A stretch of 55,008 nucleotides of DNA from positions 1,712,501 through 1,767,508 of the forward strand of contig JACVTC010000018.1 of assembly GCA_016946835.1 (NCBI GenBank), read 5' to 3'. The position numbers and the translations under genes were made by a program. The notes under the pieces are model-generated. The model had not been told where the DNA came from. It did not search any database and saw only the letters and a program-made list of their open reading frames with translations. Positions within the stretch are counted from its first letter, which is position 1, and every line of letters begins with the position of its first letter. The stretch comes from Neocallimastix lanati (nom. inval.). Taxonomy: Eukaryota > Neocallimastigomycota > Neocallimastigomycetes > Neocallimastigales > Neocallimastigaceae. Shown here one piece after another: positions 1 through 9,890 of this stretch.

Positions 1-48
1 TGAACTAGAATAAAAAAAAAAATAAAAAATAAAAATTTATATTTAAAT

Positions 49-82
<34 letters not shown>

Positions 83-99
83 CATTTTGGTTTCATTTA

Positions 100-148
<49 letters not shown>

Positions 149-311
149 GTTATTCATTTTCATATATATTTAAAAATATTTTTTAATTGTTTAAAAATTT
201 AAGAGTGAAAAAGATGTTTTTCGATTTATTTTGAAATTATAATCTTTGAAATTATAAATTTTAATTAATAACAACTCTGAAGAATTCCAAATTAAAATAT
301 ATAATAAACTA

Positions 312-342
<31 letters not shown>

Positions 343-343
343 T
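1..343. other. 5' flank of array unit 1, no gene
   Basis: AT-rich flank with a long T run (about 51-82), a (TA)n run (about 108-139) and the conserved 'agagtgaaaaagatgttttt' block near 201-220 that recurs in every array unit. No coding sequence is seen. The first bases match the junction between a gene tail and the next unit, so the array may continue to the left of the window. Confidence 0.7.
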
Positions 344-508
344 ATGGAAGATGTTTACTTTTTAACTGAAATTATTTATAAAAATATTGGAATAATTAAT
401 ATTTTAATAGTGTTTATGTCTCTTAAAAATAAAATTAATTTGAAAAGGTTTGAATTGGAAAATATCTCTACTTTTTATTATTCTATCTCTTTAAATAAAA
501 TCTATTAA
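344..508 (+). CDS. Short conserved ORF of A-type array units (54 aa, unknown)
   Basis: A 54-codon frame starting MEDVYFLTEIIYKNIG and ending in LNKIY. Its sequence recurs at the same place in units 3 (6256) and 5 (16985), and decayed in units 2, 4 and 6. The stretch around residues 9-34 resembles one ankyrin helix pair of the downstream genes (compare NNIEIVQLLIDYANKNKI), so it may be an ancestral ankyrin repeat, a separate micropeptide or a former first exon. It lies 570 bp upstream of the ankyrin gene, with a TAT microsatellite and a hairpin between. Copies 3 and 5 read on through Tyr-Glu-Arg-Lys where this copy stops at TAA, so this one may be truncated. No function can be assigned. Confidence 0.4.
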   Translation: MEDVYFLTEIIYKNIGIINILIVFMSLKNKINLKRFELENISTFYYSISLNKIY

Positions 509-815
509 AGAAAAAGAAAAAATATTATAAAAAAAAAATGATATAATGTACAATAATATTTATTCTTATTTTTATTATTATAATTATTATTATTATTATT
601 ATTATTATTAGTTTATTTATTTATTTATTTATTATTACTTATTATTTCTTCTGCTTTATTTCTATATTTATGGACAAAAAAAGCAATAAAAAAGAGTTAA
701 AAATAATTGATTAAATATGTAAATAATATATTAAAATATATTATAATATATTATAATATATTCATTTATTTAATTTAAATTAAAAAATGAAATAAAAAAA
801 TTAATTTTTTTTTTA

Positions 816-868
816 TTAGTTCCAATTTTTTAATTTTTTTATTTAAAAAAAAAAAAAAAAGGAACTAA
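816..868 (+). promoter_or_regulatory. Conserved stem-loop upstream of gene A
   Basis: Arms TTAGTTCC (816-823) and GGAACTAA (861-868) are perfect complements around an A/T loop, and the flanking A/T runs extend the pairing. The same arms occur intact upstream of genes B and D and with mismatches upstream of C and E. Role unknown. Confidence 0.5.
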
Positions 869-980
869 AAATTTTTTTTTTTAATTATTATTTATAGTAT
901 AAAAAGAAAAGAAATTTTTTTTTTTTTAAATTCATATAATGAATAAAAATTAATAAATAAATAAATAAATAAAAATTTAA

Positions 981-1050
981 AAAACAAATTGATCATAAAA
1001 TATAAATAATTTCAACTGTTATAAGGAAATTCCAGAAATAATAAATTATT
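981..1050 (+). promoter_or_regulatory. Conserved leader/promoter block of gene A
   Basis: About 70 bp just upstream of the start codon, with 'caaattgatcataaaatata', a TATA-like 'tataaataa' and the palindromic GGAAATTCC (1025-1033). It is nearly identical in all five gene-bearing units, unlike the AT-rich spacer around it. That suggests a core promoter or 5' UTR. Confidence 0.5.
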
Positions 1051-1078
1051 AAATAAAAATAAAAAAAATTTAAAAATT

Positions 1079-2488
1079 ATGAATTCATTTTTTTATAAAA
1101 GTAAAAAAGATTTGAAAGTAGGACTTAATAAGGCAATTATTTTTGGCAATACTCAACAAGTAAAAACTATTTTAGATTATGCCACTGAAAATAAAATTAT
1201 TTTAGAATTAATTGAAAAAAATAATTATGGAAATTATCCACTTTTATATGCCACTAATCGTAATAATATTGAAATTGTTCAATTATTAATTGATTATGCC
1301 AATAAAAATAAAATTATTTTAGAATTAAATGAAAAAAATAATTATGGATGGTATCCACTTTTATATGCCACTAATCGTAATAATATTGAAAAGGTTCAAT
1401 TATTAATAGATTATGCCAATAAAAATAATATTATTTTAGAATTAAATGAAAAAGATAAAAATGGATATACACCAATATTTGCGGCAATGCAAAATAATAA
1501 TATTGAAATGTTTAAATTGCTGGTGGAATATTCCATAGAAAAAGGAATAAAATTAAGAATTGATGAAAATGATATTGAAAAAATGATTTTGATAAAATAT
1601 CCGCTTTGTAAATTAAAGAATATTTCAGAAATTAATTCTAAATTTATCGAATTAATCAATTTTTATAAAAATAAAAATATAATTGAAGTAATATTCAGTA
1701 GAAACAGTTACTTTTTGAAAAAATTTAATGAAATTAATGAAAAAGAAAGAATAAAAAAAGAAAATGAATTAATGAAAAAAGAATTGGAAAAAGAAAGAAA
1801 AGCAAAAGATAAAATAGGAAAAGAAAATGAAATAAAAATGAAAGAATTGGAAAATGAAAGAAAAGCGAAGGAAAAAATAGAAAAAGAAAATGAATCAATG
1901 AAAAAAGAATTGGAAAATGAAAGAAAAGCAAAAGAAAAAGTAGAAAAAGAGAATGAAATAAAAATAAAAGAATTGGAAAATGAAAGAAAAGCAAAAGAAA
2001 AAATAGAAAAAGAAAATGAATTAATGAAAAAAGAATTGGAAAATGAAAGAAAAGCAAAAGAAAAAATAGAAAATGAAAATAAATTAATGAAAAAAGAATT
2101 GGAAAATGAAAGAAAAACAAAAGAAAAAATAGAAAAAGAAAATGAATTGATGAAAAAAGAATTGGAAAATGAAAGAAAAGCAAAGGAAAAAATAGAAAAA
2201 GAAAATGAATTAATGAAAGTAGAATTGGAAGAAGAAAAAAAGGAGAAAGAGAAAAAAAAAGAGCAAAAATTGGAAAAGAAGAATTATATAATTGAAAAAA
2301 TTAATAATAAAAGAGATAATAATGAAACCTTATTAACCTCTGAATGTAAACATGGTAATATTGAAGAAGTTAAAAAATTGATTCGGTATGGAATGAATAT
2401 CAATAGGAAGAATAAAGATGGAGACACATCATTATTAATTGCATGTAAAAATGGAAATATAGAATTAATAAAATATTTATTAAGTTAA
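1079..2488 (+). CDS. Ankyrin-repeat coiled-coil protein, array gene A (intact)
   Basis: 469 aa. It begins MNSFFYKSKKDLKVGL, followed by a partial ankyrin repeat (about 16-47) and three 39-residue ankyrin repeats (about 48-86, 87-125, 126-164). A conserved linker with 'NSKFIELINFYKNKN' follows. Next comes a highly charged coiled coil of about seven 21-residue units of the type NERKAKEKIEKENELMKKELE (written KELE-ERKAKEKIEKENE), then two C-terminal ankyrin repeats (from about 420: TLLTSECKHGNIEEVKKLI, then DGDTSLLIACKNGNIELIK). Ankyrin repeats bind proteins and the coiled coil should form a dimer or rod. There is no signal peptide or membrane segment. The start aligns with Met-Asp-Leu-Phe-Phe in genes B and D. 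It is one of two intact copies; cellular role and partner are unknown. Confidence 0.85.
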   Translation: MNSFFYKSKKDLKVGLNKAIIFGNTQQVKTILDYATENKIILELIEKNNYGNYPLLYATNRNNIEIVQLLIDYANKNKIILELNEKNNYGWYPLLYATNRNNIEKVQLLIDYANKNNIILELNEKDKNGYTPIFAAMQNNNIEMFKLLVEYSIEKGIKLRIDENDIEKMILIKYPLCKLKNISEINSKFIELINFYKNKNIIEVIFSRNSYFLKKFNEINEKERIKKENELMKKELEKERKAKDKIGKENEIKMKELENERKAKEKIEKENESMKKELENERKAKEKVEKENEIKIKELENERKAKEKIEKENELMKKELENERKAKEKIENENKLMKKELENERKTKEKIEKENELMKKELENERKAKEKIEKENELMKVELEEEKKEKEKKKEQKLEKKNYIIEKINNKRDNNETLLTSECKHGNIEEVKKLIRYGMNINRKNKDGDTSLLIACKNGNIELIKYLLS

Positions 2489-2871
2489 GTTATAATTTCA
2501 TAAAACCCTATTCTTCACAATATGTACATTATTTATTTTATTGTTTGTTATAAAAGAACAATTAGAAATTATTATTTTTTAGTTTTACAATAGAATTTAT
2601 TAAAACTGCTTTTATTATAAATAATAATGAAAAATGTTGTTATTTATAAAAAAAAATAAAAATAAAATTTAAAAATATATAAACTAGAATAAAAAAAAAA
2701 AAAATAATAAGAAATAAAAAATTAATATTTAAAAAAAAATATATATATATATATTTTCTTTATTTTTTAATAATTATTTATTTAATTTTCATATTAAAAT
2801 ATTTATTTTATATATTAATATGTAATAATTTTTTAGAATTAAAATATTTAATTTTAACTTTAAATTTATAA

Positions 2872-2930
<59 letters not shown>

Positions 2931-3187
2931 CATTTTGGTTTCATTTAATTTTTATATATTTTTTTATTTTTTATTTTTTTTTTTTAAGTTATTCATTTTC
3001 ATAAATATTTAAAAATATTTTTTAACTGTTTAAAAATTTAAGAGTGAAAAAGATGTTTTTCGATTTATTTTGAAATTATAATTTTTGAAAATATAAATTT
3101 TAATTAATAATAACTCCTGAAGAATTCCAAATTAAAATATAAACTAAATAAATAAATAAATTTAAAAAAAAAAAAAAAATAATTTAT

Positions 3188-3378
3188 ATGATTTATGATG
3201 TTTACTTTATATAGGTAATTATTTAAAAAAATATCGAAATCATAAAATTATTAAGAGTATTTATACAATGAAAAATAAAAAAATAGAAAAAATAAATTTA
3301 AAAGGATTGAATTGGAAAATATCTTCATTTTGTTATTCTATCTCTTTAAATAAAATCTATTATGAAAGAAAAAGATAA
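3188..3378 (+). pseudogene. Relic of the short conserved ORF in unit 2
   Basis: The frame reads Met-Ile-Tyr-Asp-Val-Tyr-Phe-Ile and then TAG, with further stops. Downstream sequence still matches the short ORF of unit 1 ('ggattgaattggaaaatatc'). Unit 4 carries the same stop, so the decay predates duplication of the block. Confidence 0.55.
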
Positions 3379-3551
3379 AATATTATAAAAAAATAAAAAA
3401 ATGATATTACTTATGTTATTATAATTTTATTTATTATAATTAAAATTATTATTATTATTATTATTATTATTATTTTAATTATTATTTTAATTATTATTTT
3501 AATTATTATTATTATTATTATTATTATTTCTTTATCTTATTATTATTATTA

Positions 3552-3597
<46 letters not shown>

Positions 3598-3804
3598 GCA
3601 TATTTATTTATTTATTTATTTATTTATTATTATTATTTCTTCTGCTTTATTTCTATATTTATGGACATAAAAAGCAATAAAAAAGAGTTAAAAATAATTG
3701 ATTATATATGTAAATAATATTTTAATATATATTATAATATATTATAATATATTCATTTATTTAATTTAAATTAAAAAATGAAATAAAAAAATTAATTTTT
3801 TTTA

Positions 3805-3878
3805 TTAGTTCCAATTTTTTTAATTTTTTTATTTAAAAAAAAAATTAAACGGAAAATAAATTAAAAAAAAGGAACTAA
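3805..3878 (+). promoter_or_regulatory. Conserved stem-loop upstream of gene B
   Basis: Perfect arms TTAGTTCC (3805-3812) and GGAACTAA (3871-3878), at the same relative place as in unit 1. Confidence 0.45.
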
Positions 3879-4000
3879 TATTTTTTTTTAATTACTATTT
3901 ATAGTATAAAAAGAAAAGAAAATTTTTTTGAAAAAAAAAAAAATTTTTTTGTTTAAATTCATAAAATGAAAAAAATAAATAAATAAATAAAAATTTAAAA

Positions 4001-4070
4001 AACAAATTGATCATAAAATATAAATAATTTCATCTGTTATAAGGAAATTCCAGAAATAAAAAATTATTGA
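4001..4070 (+). promoter_or_regulatory. Conserved leader/promoter block of gene B
   Basis: Same 70-bp block as upstream of gene A, including 'catctgttataaggaaattc' and the GGAAATTCC palindrome. It ends about 20 bp before the start codon. Confidence 0.5.
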
Positions 4071-4086
4071 ATAAAGATAAAAAAAA

Positions 4087-5576
4087 ATGTTAAAAATTAT
4101 GGATTTATTTTTTTATAAAAGTAAAGAAGATTTGAAAGAAGAACTTAATAAGGAAATTAGAAGTGACAATACTCAAAAAGTAAAAACTATTTTAGATTAT
4201 GCCATTAAAAATAAAATTATTTTAGAATTAAATGAAAAAAATGAAGATGGAAGTTATCCACTTTTGAAAGCCATTAATAATAATAATATTGAAATAGTTC
4301 AATTGTTAATTGATTATGCCACTGAAAATAAAATTATTTTAGAATTAAATGAAAAAGATGAAGATGGATGTTATCCACTTTATTATGCCACTGATGAGAA
4401 TAATATTAAAATGGTTCAATTGTTAATTGATTATGCCATTGAAAATAAAATTATTTTGGAATTAAATGAAAAAAATGACAATGGATGGTATCCACTTTTA
4501 AATACCACTTATTACAATAATATTGAAATAGTTCAATTGTTAATAGATTATGCCAATAACAATAAAATTATTTTGAAATTAAATGAAAAAAGTAATAGTG
4601 GATATACCCCAATATTTGAGGCAATGCAAAATAATAATATTGAAATGTTTAAATTGTTAGTGGAATATTCCATAGAAAATGGAATAAAACTAAGAATTGA
4701 TAAAAATGATATTGAAAAAATGATTTCGGAAAAATATCCGCTTTGTAAATTAAATAATATTTCAGAAATTAATTCTAAATTTATAAAATTAATCTATTTT
4801 TATAAAAATAAAAATAAAATTGAAGTAATATTCAGCGGAAACAGTTACTTTTTGAAAAAATTAAATGAAATTAATGAAAATGAAAGAAAAGCAAAAGAAA
4901 AAACAGAAAAAGAAAATGAATCAATGAAAAAAGAATTGGAAAATGAAAGAAAAACAAAGGAAAAAATAGAAAAAGAAAATGAACTAATGAAAAAAGAATT
5001 GGAAAATGAAAGAAAAGCAAAAGAAAAAATAAAAAAGAAAATGAATCAATGAAAAAAGAATTGGAAAAAGAAAGAAAAGCAAAAGAAAAAATAGAAAAAG
5101 AAAATGAATCAATGAAAAAAGAATTGGAAAAAGAAAGAAAAGCAAAAGAAAAAATAGAAAAAGAAAATGAATCAATGAAAAAAGAATTGGAAAATGAAAG
5201 AAAAGCAAAAGAAAAAGTAGAAAAAGAGAATGAAATAAAAATAAAAGAATTAGAAAATGAAAGAAAAACAAAGGAAAAAATAGAAAAAGAAAATGAATTA
5301 ATGAAAAAAGAATTGGAAGAAGAAAAAAAGGAGAAAGAGAAAAAAGAAGAGGAAAAATTGAAAAAAAAGAATTATATAATTGAAAAATATAATAATAAAA
5401 GAGATATTAATGAAACCTTATTAACCTCTGAATGTAAACAAGGTAATATTGAAGAAGTTAAAAAATTGATTCGGTATGGAATGAATATCAATAGGAAGAA
5501 TAAAGATGGAGACACACCATTATTAATTGCATGTAAAAATGGAAATATAGAATTAATAAAGTATTTATTAAGTTAA
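4087..5576 (+). pseudogene. Ankyrin coiled-coil gene B, broken by one frameshift
   Basis: The first frame (4087-5052) encodes MLKIMDLFFYKSKEDLKEEL, a partial ankyrin repeat, four 39-residue ankyrin repeats, the conserved linker and the first coiled-coil units. It ends at KEKIKKKMNQ. The second frame (5049-5576) continues the coiled coil and the two C-terminal ankyrin repeats to LIKYLLS. The break is one missing A in the A run of 'aaaaaataaaaaagaaaatg' (about 5025-5044), where the intact copies read Lys-Ile-Lys/Glu-Lys-Glu-Asn. Both halves are otherwise well preserved. This may be a recent mutation, a homopolymer sequencing error or a site of polymerase slippage. An internal Met at 4099 aligns with the start of gene A. 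Confidence 0.75.
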
Positions 5577-6014
5577 GTTATAACTTCATAAAACCCTCTT
5601 CTTCATAATATGTACATTATTTATTTTATTGTTTATTATAAAAGAACAATTAGAAATTATTATTTTTTAGTTTTACAATAGAATTTATTAAAACAGCTTT
5701 TATTATAAATAATAATAAAAAAATGTTTTTATTATGAAAAAAAAATAATAATAAGAAAAATAAAATTTAGAAATATATAAATTAGAATAAAAAAAAAATA
5801 AAAAAATAAAAAAATTTTTAATTTAAAAATAAAATTTTTTTTCTTTATTCTAAAATATTTAATTTTTTAATTTTCTTTTTAAAATATTTATTTTTTTATA
5901 TTATTAAAAGTTAGTTATTTTTATAATGAACATATTCAATTTTAACTTTAAATATATAATTTTAATATTTTTTAATTTTTTTTTTTTTATTTTGGTTTCA
6001 TTTAATTTTTATAT

Positions 6015-6049
<35 letters not shown>

Positions 6050-6218
6050 TTTTAGTTATTCATTTTCATATATATTTAAAAATATTTTTTAATTGTTTAA
6101 AAATTTAAAAGTGAAAAAGATGTTTTTCGATCTATTTTGAAATTAAAATTTTTGAAATTATAAATTATAATTAATATTAACTCCTGTAGAATTCCAAATT
6201 AAAATATATAATAAACTA

Positions 6219-6251
<33 letters not shown>

Positions 6252-6255
6252 GAAT

Positions 6256-6460
6256 ATGGAAGATGTTTACTTTTTAACTGAAATTATTTATAAAAATATT
6301 GAAATAATTAATATTTAAATAGTATTTATGTCTCTTAAAAATAAAATTAAATTGAAAAGGTTTGAATTGGAAAATATCTCTACTTTTTATTATTCTATCT
6401 CTTTAAATAAAATCTATTATGAAAGAAAAAGAAAAAATATTATAAAAAAAATGATATAAT
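6256..6460 (+). pseudogene. Short conserved ORF of unit 3, interrupted
   Basis: Reads MEDVYFLTEIIYKNIEIINI and then TAA. After the stop the same frame continues Ile-Val-Phe-Met-Ser-Leu-Lys through Asn-Lys-Ile-Tyr-Tyr-Glu-Arg-Lys. One nonsense codon therefore separates two conserved halves. It aligns with 344-508 and with the longer copy at 16985. Confidence 0.5.
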
Positions 6461-6492
6461 GTACAATTGTATTTATTCTTATTTTTATTATA

Positions 6493-6550
<58 letters not shown>

Positions 6551-6980
6551 GTTTATTTATTTATTTATTTATTATTACTTATTATTTCTTCTGCTTTATT
6601 TCTATATTCATGGACATAAAAAACAATAAAAAGAGTTAAAAATAATTGATTAAATTAATAATATTTTAATATATATTATAATATATTATAATATATTCAT
6701 TTATTTAAATTTAAATTAAAAAATGAAATAAAAAAATTAATTTTTTTTTTTAGTTCCAATTTTTTTATATATAAAAATATATATATATATATATTTTTAA
6801 TTATTTTATTTAAAAAAAAATAAAACTGAAAATAAAATAAAAAAAAAAGAACTAAAAATTTTTTTTAATTATTATTTATAGTATAAAAAGAAAAGAAAAT
6901 TTTTTTGAAAAAGAAAAAAAATTTTTTTTTTTAAATTCATAAAATGAATAAAAATTAATAAATAAATAAATAAAAATTTT

Positions 6981-7050
6981 AAAAAAAAATTGATTATAAA
7001 ATATAAATAATTTGATCTTTTATAAGGAAATTCCAGAAATAAAAAATTAA
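6981..7050 (+). promoter_or_regulatory. Conserved leader/promoter block of gene C
   Basis: Same block as in the other units, slightly diverged ('gattataaaatataaataa', 'ttttataaggaaattccag'). GGAAATTCC is kept. Confidence 0.45.
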
Positions 7051-8281
7051 TTGAATAAAAATAAAAAAAAAATGTTAAAAAATTTGTATTTATTTTTTTA
7101 TAAAAGTAAAGAAGATTTTAAAGAAGAACTTATTAAGGAAATTAAAAATAGGAATACTCAAAAAGTAAAAAATATTATAGATTATTCCAGTGAAAATAAA
7201 ATTATTTTGAAATTAAATGAAAAAGATATATATGGATGGAATCCACTTTTATATGCCACTTATGAAAATAATATTAAAATGATTAAATTATTAATCGATT
7301 ATGCCAATAAAAATAAAATTATTTTGAAATTAAATGAAAAAAGTAATACTGGATATACCCCAATATTTGAGGCAATGCAAAATAATAATATTGAAATGTT
7401 TAAAATGTTGGTGGAATATTCTATAGAAAAAGGAATAAAATTAAGAATTGATGAAAATGATATTGAAAATATGATTTCCGAAGAATATTACTTTTGTAAA
7501 TTAAATAATATTTCAGAAATTAATTCTAAATTTATCGAATTAATCTATTTTTGTAAAAATAAAAATATAATTGAAGTAATATTCAGTGAAAACAGTTACT
7601 TTTTGAAAAGATTTAATGAAATTAATAAGAATAAAGGAATAGAAAATGAAAGTAAGAAATATGAAGTATTAGAAATTGAAAATGAAATAAAGAAAATAGA
7701 ATTGGAAGAAAAAAAAAAGGAGAAAGAAAAAATAAAAAAAGAAAATGAATTAATGAAAAAAGAATTGGAAAATGAAAGAAAAGCAAAAGAAAAAATAGAA
7801 AAAGAAAATGAATTAATGAAAATAGAATTGGAAAATGAAAGAAAAGCAAAAGAAAAAATAAAAAAAGAAAATGAATTAATGAAAAAAGAATTGGAAAAAG
7901 AAAGAAAAGCAAAGGAAAAAATAAAAAAAAGAAAATGAAATAAAAATAAAAGAATTGGAAAATGAAAGAAAAGCAAAGGAAAAAATAGAAAATGAAAATG
8001 AATCAATGAAAAAAGAATTGGAAGAAGAAAAAAAGGAGAAAGAGAAAAAAAAAGAGGAAAAATTGGAAAAGAAGAATTATATAATTGAAAAAATTAATAA
8101 TAAAAGAGATAATAATGAAACCTTATTAACCTCTGAATGTAAACAAGGTAATATTGAAGAAGTTAAAAAATTGATTCGGTATGGAATGAATATCAATAGG
8201 AAGAATAAAGATGGAGACACACCATTATTAATTGCATGTAAAAATAGAAATATAGAATTAATAAAATATTTATTAAGTTAA
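7051..8281 (+). pseudogene. Ankyrin coiled-coil gene C, broken by one frameshift
   Basis: The first frame (7051-7938; the Met at 7072 is the likelier start by comparison with gene B) encodes KNLYLFFYKSKEDFKEEL, a partial ankyrin repeat and only two 39-residue ankyrin repeats. The linker and about four coiled-coil units follow, and the frame ends KEKIKKRK. The second frame (7955-8281) carries the last coiled-coil units and the two C-terminal ankyrin repeats. The break is one extra A in the run at about 7921-7932, again at the Lys-Ile-Lys-Lys-Glu-Asn codons. It is the shortest copy in both modules. It shares Leu-Lys-Asn-Leu-Tyr-Leu-Phe-Phe with gene E, which supports a common A-type origin. Confidence 0.75.
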
Positions 8282-8951
8282 GTTATAATTTCATAAAACC
8301 CTCTTCTTCATAATATGTACATTATTTATTTTATTGTTTGTTATAAAAGAACAATTAGAAATTATTATTTTTTAGTTTTACAATAGAATTTATTAAAACT
8401 GCTTTTATTATAAATAATAATGAAAAATGTTGTTATTATTTATAAAATAAAAATAAAAATAAAAATGAAATTTAAAAATATATGAACTGGAATAAAAAAA
8501 AAAATAAAAAATAAAAAATCTATATTTAAAAAAAAATTTATTATTTATTAAAAAATAATTATTATAAAATAATGAAAAAAAAATTTTTTTTTAAATATTA
8601 ATTATTTTTTAAATTTCATATTAAAATATTTATTTTATATATTATTATGTAATAATTTTTTAGAATTAAAATATTTAATTTTAACTTTAAATTTGTAATT
8701 TTAAAATTTTTTAATTTTTTTTTTTTTTCTAATTTTGGTTTCATTTAATTTTTATATATTTTTTTATTTTTTATTTTTTTTTTTTTTTAAGTTATTCATT
8801 TTCATAAATATTTAAAAATATTTTTTAACTGTTTAAAAATTTAAGAGTGAAAAAGATGTTTTTCGATTTATTTTGAAATTATAATTTTTGAAATTATAAA
8901 TTTTGAATAATAACAACTCCTGTAGAATTTCAAATTAAAATATAAAATAAA

Positions 8952-8984
<33 letters not shown>

Positions 8985-8992
8985 TAATTTAT

Positions 8993-9180
8993 ATGATGTA
9001 TGATGTTTACTTTATATAGGTAATTATTTAAAAAAATATCGAAATCATTAAATTATTAAGAGTATTTATACAATGAACAATAAAAAAATAGAAAAAATAA
9101 ATTTAAAAGGATTGAATTGGAAAATATCTTCATTTTGTTATTCTCTTTAATTAAAATCTATTATGAAAGAAAAAGATAAA
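8993..9180 (+). pseudogene. Relic of the short conserved ORF in unit 4
   Basis: Reads Met-Met-Tyr-Asp-Val-Tyr-Phe-Ile and then TAG, the same early stop as in unit 2. The following 'gaaatcattaaattattaag' and 'ggattgaattggaaaatatc' are shared with unit 2. This marks units 2 and 4 as one type. Confidence 0.5.
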
Positions 9181-9354
9181 ATATTATAAAAAAAAAAAAA
9201 GATATTACTTATGATATTATAATTTTATTTATTATAATTAAAATTATTATTATTATTATTATTATTATTATTTTAATTATTATTTTAATTATTATTATTA
9301 TTATTATTATTTTATTATTATTATTATTATTTCTTTATCTTATTATTATTATTA

Positions 9355-9393
<39 letters not shown>

Positions 9394-9625
9394 ATTATTA
9401 TTATTATTATTATTATTAGCATATTTATTTATTTATTTATTTATTATTACTTATTATTTCTTCTGCTTTATTTCTATATTTATGGACATAAAAAGCAATA
9501 AAAAAGAGTTAAAAATAATTGATTATATATGTAAATAATATTTTAATATATATTATAATATATTATAATATATTCATTTATTTAATTTAAATTAAAAAAT
9601 GAAATAAAAAAATTAATTTTTTTTA

Positions 9626-9699
9626 TTAGTTCCAATTTTTTTAATTTTTTTATTTAAAAAAAAAATTAAACGGAAAATAAATTAAAAAAAAGGAACTAA
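9626..9699 (+). promoter_or_regulatory. Conserved stem-loop upstream of gene D
   Basis: Perfect arms TTAGTTCC (9626-9633) and GGAACTAA (9692-9699), as in units 1 and 2. Confidence 0.45.
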
Positions 9700-9820
9700 T
9701 AATTTTTTTTAATTACTATTTATAGTATAAAAAGAAAAGAAAATTTTTTTGAAAAAAAAAAAAATTTTTTTTGTTTAAATTCATAAAATGAAAAAAAATA
9801 AATAAATAAATAAAAATTTA

Positions 9821-9890
9821 AAAAACAAATTGATCATAAAATATAAATAATTTCATCTGTTATAAGGAAATTCCAGAAATAAAAAATTAT
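9821..9890 (+). promoter_or_regulatory. Conserved leader/promoter block of gene D
   Basis: Same block as upstream of gene B, almost base for base, with 'catctgttataaggaaattc' and GGAAATTCC. Confidence 0.5.

Larger units (their letters stand above)
509..1078. other. Spacer between short ORF and gene A
   Basis: Contains a TAT/ATT microsatellite at about 575-609, an ATTT run at about 612-632, a conserved stretch with 'ttcttctgctttatttctat' near 645-664, the hairpin at 816-868 and the conserved leader at 981-1050. No further coding sequence is seen. Confidence 0.7.
2489..4086. other. Intergenic: tail of gene A and 5' region of unit 2
   Basis: Starts with a 3' tail conserved after every array gene ('aatatgtacattatttattt', then 'aattagaaattattattttt'). 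It also holds a run of about 50 T (about 2880-2930), the decayed short frame (3188-3378), a long TAT/ATT microsatellite (about 3440-3598), an ATTT run, the hairpin at 3805-3878 and the conserved leader at 4001-4070. Confidence 0.7.
5577..7071. other. Intergenic: tail of gene B and 5' region of unit 3
   Basis: Holds the conserved 3' tail, an ATTT run (about 6013-6052), the short-ORF relic (6256-6460), a TAT microsatellite (about 6490-6549), a (TA)n stretch inside the hairpin loop near 6767-6795, a degraded hairpin (arms 6750-6757 and 6849-6855) and the leader (6981-7050). Confidence 0.65.
8282..9889. other. Intergenic: tail of gene C and 5' region of unit 4
   Basis: Same order as 2489-4086: conserved tail, T runs, decayed short frame (8993-9180), a long TAT microsatellite (about 9239-9418), the hairpin at 9626-9699 and the conserved leader at 9821-9890. 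Confidence 0.65.

Noticed and set aside
575-609. CRISPR-like or direct-repeat array in TAT/ATT tracts
   Set aside because: These are plain trinucleotide microsatellites without unique spacers.
1734-2183. Minus-strand frames full of Phe/Leu opposite the coiled-coil region of the array genes
   Set aside because: They are the complement of Lys/Glu-rich codons, repeated with the 63-bp unit. The plus strand carries the conserved protein.
5926-6108. 60-codon plus-strand frame with Phe/Ile/Leu and 'YLFIYLFIYLF'
   Set aside because: It is the translation of an ATTT microsatellite and flanks. The start is not conserved in the other array units.
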